Positions 31,415-38,013 of a stretch of DNA of 38,013 bases are shown here, in pieces. How positions within the stretch are numbered: the first letter of the stretch is position 1; every line of letters begins with the position of its first letter. Made by a program: the position numbers and the translations under genes. Under the pieces are notes generated by a model that searched no databases, was not told the origin of the DNA, and saw only the letters and a list, made by a program, of their open reading frames with translations. The DNA comes from JACMJP01 sp046160675 (GTDB lineage: Bacteria; Bacteroidota; Bacteroidia; Chitinophagales; BACL12), in contig JBJXHH010000052.1 in NCBI GenBank assembly GCA_046160675.1, forward strand, positions 1-38,013, given 5' to 3'.

Positions 31415-32566
31415 ATGCGGGAAGAAGTGCAAATGCAAAAGGCGCTGGAAGTGATACAGGAGTTTGCTAACGAACTCCCCCTGCAAAAATTCCTCAAAAA
31501 GTATTTCCAGAAATACAAAAACATGGGTGCCCGTGACAGGCGGCAACTTTCTGCACTAGTGTTCAATTATTTCCGCTATAAGGGAAACAGGGATTTTAAA
31601 AACGCAGCGGAAGTTATCGTTTTATCCTCCGCACAAGATGCAGAAACTGAGGGTTTTTATAAATACTGGTCGCAAAAAAATCCTTCTATTGTTCAAATTG
31701 ACAAAAAAAACTTACTCGAATTTTCTGCTGACGAATATTTTCCCCTGTTCAAGAATATTTCTGAAAAGATTGACAGCAAACAATTTATTTTTAATCATCA
31801 GCGCAAACCAAAAACCTGGATTCGTTGCAGGGACGGGCGTTATAGCGATGTACTTTCCGCCTGTAAAAATCATCAGTTCATCTATCACATTGAAGGAAAT
31901 GGTGTTCTTTCGTTTGAAAAAAACTACCCGCTTGACAGTTTGAAAGAATATGAAAAAGGATTTTTTGAGATACAGGATATAGCCGCACAGAAGACTGCAG
32001 AACTATTTCAACCGAAAGAAAATGAACGATGGTGGGATTGCTGTGCAGGTTCCGGCGGCAAGAGTTTACTCTTAATTGATGAAGAACCCAGCATTTCGCT
32101 TTTCACCACAGATGTAAGAAACACAATTTTAAAAAACCTGCAGGCGAGATTTCAGAAAGTTGGCTTTAAGAATTTCAAAATCCAGGAGATTGACATCACT
32201 CAACAAGATGCAGTTGCTGCTATACAAGTAAACGATATGTTTGATGGAATAATAGCTGATGTTCCCTGCAGTGGTTCCGGTACATGGGCTAGAACTCCCG
32301 AATGGCTTTCTTTTTTTGACGAAAAGCAGTTGGAGGAATACGTTGATTTACAAAGAAAGATTATTTCAAATGTTGTTCTAAAATTGAAAGCCGGTAAGCC
32401 GCTTATATACATTACATGCTCTGTTTATAAAAATGAAAACGAAGAAAATGTAAGATACTTTACGGAGAATCTACCTCTCCAATTGGAATCAGAAAAATAT
32501 TTTCAGTATTCAAAAGAAGGCGGCGACACTTTATTTGCTGCAAGGCTGGTAAAAAAAGAAACTTAG
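31415..32566 (+). CDS. RsmB/NOP-family RNA m5C methyltransferase
   Basis: This 383-residue SAM-dependent enzyme methylates cytosine C5 in RNA. An N-terminal RsmB-like helical region (MGARDRRQLSALVFNYFRY) precedes the methyltransferase domain: motif I WWDCCAGSGGKSLLL, motif IV IADVPCSGSGTWART with its Cys, and motif VI LIYITCSVYKNENE with the catalytic Cys in TCS, all present. rRNA or tRNA could be the target. ATG 31415 is chosen over the upstream TTG (31406), which overlaps the -7 box; the Met at 31433 is also possible. It ends 4 bases inside the convergent thioesterase. Confidence 0.92.
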   Translation: MREEVQMQKALEVIQEFANELPLQKFLKKYFQKYKNMGARDRRQLSALVFNYFRYKGNRDFKNAAEVIVLSSAQDAETEGFYKYWSQKNPSIVQIDKKNLLEFSADEYFPLFKNISEKIDSKQFIFNHQRKPKTWIRCRDGRYSDVLSACKNHQFIYHIEGNGVLSFEKNYPLDSLKEYEKGFFEIQDIAAQKTAELFQPKENERWWDCCAGSGGKSLLLIDEEPSISLFTTDVRNTILKNLQARFQKVGFKNFKIQEIDITQQDAVAAIQVNDMFDGIIADVPCSGSGTWARTPEWLSFFDEKQLEEYVDLQRKIISNVVLKLKAGKPLIYITCSVYKNENEENVRYFTENLPLQLESEKYFQYSKEGGDTLFAARLVKKET

Positions 32567-32955
32567 TCTTCGAGAAACTTTTTTAATTCTTCGGAAAGTT
32601 GAATAGATTTCCCTGTAGAATTATCAACCATTGCAAAGGTTACATCTGCTTCAGCCACTAATTTCCCATCTTGTTTTCTCACAATATCCTGGTGAACAGT
32701 TGCGCTTCGGTTTCCAATTGTTTTTGTTGACACAGAAATATGAAGTACATCATTCAAAACCGAAGGTCTTCGATAATGAATGGTAATACTCACTACCACA
32801 AAACTGAGTTTATGCTTCTCGAAAAATTCAAACGTAGAATTCCTGTTCAGCCATTCCCATCTTGCTTCCTCTAAAAATTCAAGGTAGCGGGCATTATTCA
32901 CATGCCCGAACAGATCGCAATGAAAACCCCTCACTGTGATGATGTGATGAAACAT
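32563..32955 (-). CDS. 4HBT-fold acyl-CoA thioesterase (YbgC/FadM-like)
   Basis: This 130-residue hot-dog-fold enzyme hydrolyses acyl-CoA thioesters. The motif FHCDLFGHVNNARYLEFLEEAR contains the catalytic Asp14 and the GHVNN loop of the YbgC/FadM group; VVVSITIHYRRPSVLNDVL is the usual second strand. Length is normal for the family. The chain-length preference is not evident. Its stop overlaps that of the convergent methyltransferase gene by 4 bases; the 2,4-dienoyl-CoA-reductase-like gene, also in fatty-acid metabolism, starts 71 bases from its 5' end on the other strand. Confidence 0.92.
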   Translation of the reverse strand: MFHHIITVRGFHCDLFGHVNNARYLEFLEEARWEWLNRNSTFEFFEKHKLSFVVVSITIHYRRPSVLNDVLHISVSTKTIGNRSATVHQDIVRKQDGKLVAEADVTFAMVDNSTGKSIQLSEELKKFLED

Positions 32956-33026
32956 AATTTAATTTCTATTTTTAATGCCCGGTTGTAAAAATCGGAAATC
33001 TAATTTCTAATATCTAAAATAAGATC

Positions 33027-33893
33027 ATGTACAATCAGCCAATGCTTCGGGACGGAGCTTTACAGGGAAAAACTATTTTGGTTACAGGGGGCGGAACAGG
33101 CCTTGGAAAAAGTATGAGTACCTATTTTCTGCAACTTGGAGCTAATGTGATTATCTCAAGCAGGAAACTGGAGGTGATTGAAAAAACTGCAATAGAACTG
33201 GAAAAACAAACCGGTGGAAAATGTTTAGCAGTAGCTTGCGATGTGAGGAATTATGAAGAAGTAGAGAATGTATTGAAAAAAGGAATTGAACAATTTGGGA
33301 AAATTGATGCGCTGGTAAATAATGCTGCGGGAAATTTTATTTCACCCACAGAGAGGCTGAGTAACCGGGCATTTGATTCTGTTGTTGATATTGTTTTAAA
33401 AGGAAGTTATAACTGCACACTTGCCCTTGGAAAATACTGGATAGAAAATAAAATGCCTGCATCTGTGTTGAGTATCGTTACAACATATGCATGGACGGGC
33501 AGCGGGTATGTTGTGCCTAGTGCATGCGCAAAAGCGGGAGTGTTGGCGCTAACAAGATCTCTGGCAGTTGAGTGGGGAAAATATAGTATCCGCCTGAATG
33601 CAATAGCGCCGGGGCCTTTCCCGACTGAAGGTGCATGGAGCCGATTGCTACCACCTGATATGAAGGAAGAATTTGATCTGACAAAGAAAATCCCTGTAGG
33701 CAGGATGGGCGACCATCAGGAACTTGCAAACATTGCCGCTTATCTCGTTTCAGATTACTCGGGGTTTGTAAACGGTGAGGTGATAACCATTGACGGAGGC
33801 GAATGGCTGAAAGGCGCCGGCGAATTTAACATGCTCGAAAAAGTGCCTAAACAATTGTGGGATATGATGGAAATGATGCGGAAGAAAGGGTGA
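33027..33893 (+). CDS. SDR oxidoreductase, 2,4-dienoyl-CoA reductase type
   Basis: This 288-residue NAD(P)H-dependent reductase has the Rossmann motif TGGGTGLGKSM, the NNAAGNF motif and the C-terminal VNGEVITIDGG. The usual YxxxK is replaced: the segment reads VVPSACAKAGV, with Ser at the Tyr position. The same change, together with AVEWGKYSIRLNAIAPGP, is found in mitochondrial-type 2,4-dienoyl-CoA reductases, so a role in oxidation of unsaturated fatty acids is likely. The stop is immediately adjacent to that of the convergent murB gene. Confidence 0.9.
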   Translation: MYNQPMLRDGALQGKTILVTGGGTGLGKSMSTYFLQLGANVIISSRKLEVIEKTAIELEKQTGGKCLAVACDVRNYEEVENVLKKGIEQFGKIDALVNNAAGNFISPTERLSNRAFDSVVDIVLKGSYNCTLALGKYWIENKMPASVLSIVTTYAWTGSGYVVPSACAKAGVLALTRSLAVEWGKYSIRLNAIAPGPFPTEGAWSRLLPPDMKEEFDLTKKIPVGRMGDHQELANIAAYLVSDYSGFVNGEVITIDGGEWLKGAGEFNMLEKVPKQLWDMMEMMRKKG

Positions 33894-34925
33894 CTATAAG
33901 ATATTTACTTCAGGAGTTATATCAATCGAAAACTTTTCTTTCACACTTTCTTTTATTTTCATAGCAAGATCATAAATCTCTTGCCCTGTTGCTCCGCCGT
34001 AATTTACTAATACTAACGCCTGATCTTTGTGTGCTCCAGTGTTTCCAAGTCGTTTTCCTTTCCACCCGCATTGTTCAATCAGCCAGCCTGCAGGAACTTT
34101 TATTTTTTCTTTTGACGGGTAACCGGGCATGAATGGAAAATCTTTTTTTAACATTTCAAAATGTGAAGTTTCGATTTCGGGGTTTTTAAAAAAACTTCCG
34201 GCATTGCCAAGTACTGAAGGATCAGGAAGTTTACTTTTCCTGATTTCAATTACTGCATCAGAAATCGTTTTTACTGACAATTCTTTTATGTTATTTTTTT
34301 CAAGTGTTTGCTGAATTGCCCCGTAAGAAGTGTTTAACTCTGGGTCTTTTTTCAGCTCCAATGTAATTGCAGTAATGAAATATTTGTTTTTCAACTCACT
34401 TTTGAAGATACTGTTCCTGTAACCGAAGGAACATTCTTCATTTGAAAAAGTACGTATTGCCCCGGTTTCAAGATTGATGGCCTCAACATGATACAAAGTA
34501 TCTTTTAACTCAACACCATAAGCCCCAATGTTTTGAATAGGGGCTGCACCAACAGTTCCCGGAATGAGGGAAAGATTTTCAATGCCACCCCAATTATTTC
34601 CCACACAGTGAAGAACTACATTATGCCAGACTTCTCCTGAACCGGATTTCAGAAAGATATGAGCATCAGTTTCTTCAACAATAGTAATTCCGCTTATTTC
34701 ATTTTTTATAACTATCCCGTCAAAATTTTTAGTAAAAAGAATGTTACTTCCCCCGCCTAGTATCAGGAAATCATGCCCCAAAAACAGCCCATCCCGTATT
34801 GTTTGCAGTACTTTTTCAACAGTGTCAAATAGAACGAATCTTTTTGCAAAAACTTCAATCCCAAAGGTATTATACGCCTTAAGCGGGAAGTTTTTATATA
34901 TAATATAAGAAGATTTTCCCGGCAT
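33894..34925 (-). CDS. murB: UDP-N-acetylenolpyruvoylglucosamine reductase
   Basis: This 343-residue FAD enzyme reduces UDP-GlcNAc-enolpyruvate to UDP-MurNAc with NADPH, the second committed step of peptidoglycan synthesis. FAD-binding motifs are LILGGGSNILF and PGTVGAAPIQNIGAYG; the catalytic Ser is in GNAGSFFKNP and the C-terminal Glu in ITPEVNIL, matching Ser229 and Glu325 of the Escherichia coli enzyme. The insertion around SFGYRNSIFK marks it as type I. It sits alone on the minus strand, between an SDR gene and the T9SS gene. Confidence 0.97.
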   Translation of the reverse strand: MPGKSSYIIYKNFPLKAYNTFGIEVFAKRFVLFDTVEKVLQTIRDGLFLGHDFLILGGGSNILFTKNFDGIVIKNEISGITIVEETDAHIFLKSGSGEVWHNVVLHCVGNNWGGIENLSLIPGTVGAAPIQNIGAYGVELKDTLYHVEAINLETGAIRTFSNEECSFGYRNSIFKSELKNKYFITAITLELKKDPELNTSYGAIQQTLEKNNIKELSVKTISDAVIEIRKSKLPDPSVLGNAGSFFKNPEIETSHFEMLKKDFPFMPGYPSKEKIKVPAGWLIEQCGWKGKRLGNTGAHKDQALVLVNYGGATGQEIYDLAMKIKESVKEKFSIDITPEVNIL

Positions 34926-34964
34926 ATTTCAACTCTGTGTAAAAGAAATTAACAAACGAATTGT

Positions 34965-34972
34965 TATTTTTG
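34965..34972 (+). promoter_or_regulatory. -7 box TATTTTTG before the T9SS/membrane protein pair
   Basis: Exact TAnnTTTG, 49 bases before the ATG at 35022. It has no -33 match at the right spacing. It probably drives both the T9SS gene and the membrane protein gene, which is 18 bases downstream of it. Confidence 0.45.
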
Positions 34973-35021
34973 ACGTAAATGTAAAAGGAAGCAGATTTTC
35001 ATTAAACATAATTTTACAAAC

Positions 35022-36485
35022 ATGGTGAAAAAAATTTATTTTTTTCTATTCATTATATATGCCGTTGGTATTTGCGCTCCGGCACAAAATTTTCAAATGG
35101 TTAATCCGCTAAGAGAAATGACTTATTTGACGAAGGATTCTGTATATGCTTTTGTGAAGGTTGATTCAACCAAATTATCAGGTATTGATAGTATTTTTTT
35201 TATAAAACCTATACTAGATACGATTGAGACAGATGAGTGTAGTGCAATTTATAATTTAAACTCTGTGCTTGGTAATAAAGTAATTATTAAAGGAGATGGC
35301 ACACATCAATACTTTAACAAAACTGGCGATACTATTACATTTAAAACTAAAGCTAATCTCGGAGAAGTATGGAGATTATATACTTATGCTAATGGGGCAT
35401 ATATCAACGGAACGCTGAATTCATATGAGTACCTTACAGTAATGCCTGATGTTGAAGACACTCTTAAAGGAGTTAAAATTAGGATATATGATAGCTTAGG
35501 AGTTCAACAGACAGATTCCTTGTTAGATGGTAAGACAATTGACTTTACAAAAGAATTCGGATTGGTACAGACTTTCAACCTGAACGATTTCCCTTATGAT
35601 ACAGCTTTGTATTATTTGCGGGGGATTACATTACCTGATACTGGGATAGTAGATATTAAAAAAGAGGATATATTTAACTTTCTACCTGGGTATGAATTTC
35701 ATTATCGGGAGTATGAAATTACAGGTGATGCGACTAATTATTTGCAAACAGAAAGGTTTTATAAATATTTCATTCTCTCGAAATCTGACTATGTTGACTC
35801 AGTGGTTTATGAAGCTTACAGAGTGGAAATAGATTACGTAGATAATCCGATTACAGGGTTTGATACAGTTCGATATTTAGATACCGTTTCCTTTTCAATA
35901 TTATATGATAACTATAGATTTCTTGATACATTAGAATTATCAGTACTTCAACATGGAACCTTTGGATATTCAGATCTAATTTCAAATGACATATATAATG
36001 GCATTCCGCACAAATATGTGTATAGCTGGTTTGATTATGATACAGAAACTTTCTGCCTCACTCCAATCAATAGTAATGACCTTCCACAACAGATTTATGG
36101 TGAAGGAATTGGAACGATATATTATAAAGACTCAACGGATACATATAATAACTATGAGTTAGAACTTATGTATTTCCAAAAAGGATTAATACAATGGGGA
36201 GAACCTATCAATTTTGACACCTTGGGGTTTGTTGAAATTGAGCATTACGAAATTTCACAGATAGTAAAGATATACCCAAATCCAGTGAGCACTTACTTAC
36301 ATTTGACTATGTTGAATGGAGTAAATGTGATTTGTAGGATTATGAATCAAAAGGGGCAGATATTTATGCAAAAAGAAATTATTGGCTCTGAGGCATTAGA
36401 TGTTTCACAGTTAGAAACTGGATTTTATTTGTGCCAAATTGTATCTGATAGTTTAGTGAAGACAGTAGGTTTTATAAAAGAGTAG
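35022..36485 (+). CDS. T9SS type A sorting-domain protein of unknown body
   Basis: This 487-residue secreted protein has a signal peptide (MVKKIYFFLFIIYAVGICAPAQ). The body (about 23-400) is beta-rich and full of Tyr, Asp and Thr, with no domain I recognise. Residues about 408-487 (QIVKIYPNPVSTYLHL to KTVGFIKE) form a T9SS sorting domain. The gene is notably AT-rich compared with the housekeeping genes. A polytopic membrane protein starts 18 bases after its stop, indicating co-transcription. Confidence 0.85.
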   Translation: MVKKIYFFLFIIYAVGICAPAQNFQMVNPLREMTYLTKDSVYAFVKVDSTKLSGIDSIFFIKPILDTIETDECSAIYNLNSVLGNKVIIKGDGTHQYFNKTGDTITFKTKANLGEVWRLYTYANGAYINGTLNSYEYLTVMPDVEDTLKGVKIRIYDSLGVQQTDSLLDGKTIDFTKEFGLVQTFNLNDFPYDTALYYLRGITLPDTGIVDIKKEDIFNFLPGYEFHYREYEITGDATNYLQTERFYKYFILSKSDYVDSVVYEAYRVEIDYVDNPITGFDTVRYLDTVSFSILYDNYRFLDTLELSVLQHGTFGYSDLISNDIYNGIPHKYVYSWFDYDTETFCLTPINSNDLPQQIYGEGIGTIYYKDSTDTYNNYELELMYFQKGLIQWGEPINFDTLGFVEIEHYEISQIVKIYPNPVSTYLHLTMLNGVNVICRIMNQKGQIFMQKEIIGSEALDVSQLETGFYLCQIVSDSLVKTVGFIKE

Positions 36486-36503
36486 AAAGGGAATACACTA
36501 TAC

Positions 36504-37889
36504 ATGACTCTTAAACATGTAAAAATTATCGGATGTATTTCATTTGTTTTATATGCAATACTTTCAATTGTATTTTATAAAGAGAGAACTGTTTTTACTG
36601 ACATAGCCTTTCATATTTTTCATTTTTCTAAGGACGGAGAGTTTGCAATACAAAACAACCGTTATGGGGCGTTTTTTACCCAAGTAATACCTGTATTGGC
36701 AACTAATATGGGCGTTTCTCTGAATTCAGTCATGTTACTATACTCGATAAGCTTCATCGCTTACTATTTCATAATATTTTATCTATGTGTTTATGTTTTC
36801 AAACAAAGTCATTACGGGTTATTATTAGTACTGTTTCTTTTGTTGTTTGTATCACATACATTCTTTTGGGTACAATCTGAGCTGCCGCAAGGTATAGGAT
36901 TTCTGATTATGCTGTTTGCGTTTTATTCCCGTTTTGAGGATACTATACATAAAAATGTTTACTGGAAAGCAGCATTTGCTTTTAATGTTACGTTTCTGGC
37001 GTTGTTTCATCCATTACTCATTTCCCCCCTATTGTTCATCTTGATATTTAAATGGGTAGAATCAGGAAAAAAATACAAATTCAAATATTATTCTTTATTG
37101 GTGTTTCTGTTTCTTTTGGTTTCAGTCATTAAATCTACTATGCTGAAGACCTCAGGTTATGAAGCATCCGCAATGTCAGGGCTAAAAAACTTTATAACCC
37201 TTTTCCCAAACTACTTTAATATAGAATCTAATAGAAATTTTCTCGCAAATTGTTTTCACATCTATTATTTTATTCCAATACTACTTCTATTTACCTGTGC
37301 TCACTATTTGAAAACAAAACAAATAATAAAGTTAACAATTCAGGCATTGTCCTTTATCATGTATCTAATGCTTGTGAATATTTCCTACTTTGACGTTAGG
37401 TTAGATTACTATATTGAGAATTTATATTTGCCACTAACGATAATAATCCTCGTTCCTTTTTTATTCGATGTCCTGCCTTCCTACACAAAAATTATGGGAA
37501 ATTCAGTTGTAGTGGCTATTGTCATTATCGGAATAGTGCGAATCTTTTTCACCAGTAACACTTACACTTCCCGCCTCAATTGGATGGAAGAATACTTGGA
37601 AAAAAATAAAGGCAGAAAGTTATTTGTTGATTCCAAAGCAGTGCCGATGGATACACTTCTTACAGCATGGGGAACACCTTATGAATTCTGGCTCTTATCT
37701 ACTTCTAAAACCGGAAAGTCTGCTTCTATCTACGTTGTAGAGGATTCTATTGCTAATTTTTTCTATCACCTGCCTGACAATAAGAAAGTATTTCTTACTT
37801 ATGAAAGATACCCCTATTCGGAAATTAATGACGGAAAATATTTCAATTTCCAGGATACATCAAATTATAAAATCATCACAGTTGATTAA
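36504..37889 (+). CDS. Polytopic membrane protein, possibly GT-C-like
   Basis: This 461-residue integral membrane protein has about ten hydrophobic segments between residues 10 and 350, then a hydrophilic C-terminal domain of about 110 residues, probably facing the periplasm. After the first segment comes a loop with FTDIAFHIFHFSKDG, an acidic and His-containing stretch placed like the catalytic loop of GT-C glycosyltransferases (lipid-linked sugar donors). That resemblance is weak, and I recognise no named family. The gene is AT-rich, like the T9SS gene 18 bases upstream. Its stop overlaps the minus-strand gene ending at 37886 by 4 bases. Confidence 0.75.
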   Translation: MTLKHVKIIGCISFVLYAILSIVFYKERTVFTDIAFHIFHFSKDGEFAIQNNRYGAFFTQVIPVLATNMGVSLNSVMLLYSISFIAYYFIIFYLCVYVFKQSHYGLLLVLFLLLFVSHTFFWVQSELPQGIGFLIMLFAFYSRFEDTIHKNVYWKAAFAFNVTFLALFHPLLISPLLFILIFKWVESGKKYKFKYYSLLVFLFLLVSVIKSTMLKTSGYEASAMSGLKNFITLFPNYFNIESNRNFLANCFHIYYFIPILLLFTCAHYLKTKQIIKLTIQALSFIMYLMLVNISYFDVRLDYYIENLYLPLTIIILVPFLFDVLPSYTKIMGNSVVVAIVIIGIVRIFFTSNTYTSRLNWMEEYLEKNKGRKLFVDSKAVPMDTLLTAWGTPYEFWLLSTSKTGKSASIYVVEDSIANFFYHLPDNKKVFLTYERYPYSEINDGKYFNFQDTSNYKIITVD

Positions 37890-38013
37890 CCCCCAACCCT
37901 GTTCAATCCCGCTTTCGCTTGGCTGTCAAGGCTGGTTTTGTATTCATCGTTTTCCATGTTCATGCATTTATTGAAGTAGTATTTTGCCTTTTCAATATTC
38001 TTTTCTTTTTCAT
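37886..38013 (-). CDS. C-terminal end of a probable TPR protein (partial)
   Basis: The frame is open from the window edge to the TAA at 37888-37886 and gives 41 residues, beginning EKEKNIEKAKYYFNKCMNM and ending NRVGG. The pattern (AKYYFNKC, then a second helix DSQAKAGLNRV) fits the final helices of a tetratricopeptide-repeat protein. The rest lies outside the window. It converges on the membrane protein gene with a 4-base overlap. Too short for a firm family call. Confidence 0.6.
   Translation of the reverse strand, partial: EKEKNIEKAKYYFNKCMNMENDEYKTSLDSQAKAGLNRVGG

Noticed and set aside
37750..37974. Plus-strand frame at the end of the window
   Set aside because: It overlaps the membrane protein gene in another frame and then the minus-strand TPR-like coding end.

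Overview
The window looks like chromosome of a Bacteroidota bacterium, probably of the Chitinophagia/Sphingobacteriia/Saprospiria side. Reasons: six secreted proteins carry the C-terminal sorting domain of the type IX secretion system (T9SS); there is a DUF5103 protein and a lysine/alanine-rich histone H1-like protein; many genes are preceded by the Bacteroidota -7 promoter box TAnnTTTG, one of them with a perfect TTTG box 19 bases upstream; Shine-Dalgarno sequences are mostly absent. No phage, insertion sequence or CRISPR array is visible, and the gene content is largely that of a core genome.

Layout. 1-3000: a K+-dependent membrane pyrophosphatase (hppA), its terminator, then two adjacent arrays of degenerate 21-base tandem repeats with no recognisable gene. 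3188-9423: three T9SS cargo proteins (a seven-repeat, probably propeller protein with five MopE-type metal-binding repeats; a small one; a PKD-domain protein) and a small acidic hypothetical protein. 9734-13837: the histone H1-like protein, a DinB-family protein, a DUF5103 protein, a divergent unknown lipoprotein, and the tRNA uridine hydroxylase trhO. 13973-18479: two tandem paralogous T9SS proteins whose shared N-terminal part is followed by different C-terminal modules. 18534-23561 (minus strand): prs, rplY, pth, a fumarylacetoacetate-hydrolase-family protein and a fused E1 alpha/beta 2-oxoacid dehydrogenase, closely spaced and ending at a strong terminator; tRNA-Gln(UUG) with its own promoter and terminator lies just upstream.

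23807-29109: a secreted TlpA-like thioredoxin, the selenium pair mnmH-selD, a structured-RNA candidate resembling the Flavo-1 motif, and pyrG behind a perfect palindrome. 29130-31048: murQ, an unknown gene and a GNAT acetyltransferase, with overlapping reading frames. 31156-34925: a YjdI-type iron-sulfur protein, an RsmB/NOP-type RNA m5C methyltransferase, a 4HBT thioesterase, a 2,4-dienoyl-CoA-reductase-like SDR and murB. 35022-38013: another T9SS protein followed by a polytopic membrane protein, and the C-terminal end of a probable TPR protein on the minus strand.

Functional themes: secreted surface proteins; tRNA and ribosome work (tRNA-Gln, trhO, mnmH/selD, pth, rplY, RsmB-like); peptidoglycan synthesis and recycling (murB, murQ); nucleotide synthesis (prs, pyrG). 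The most unexplained sequence is the pair of 21-base repeat arrays at 2563-2965. All family assignments come from reading motifs by eye, without database searches.
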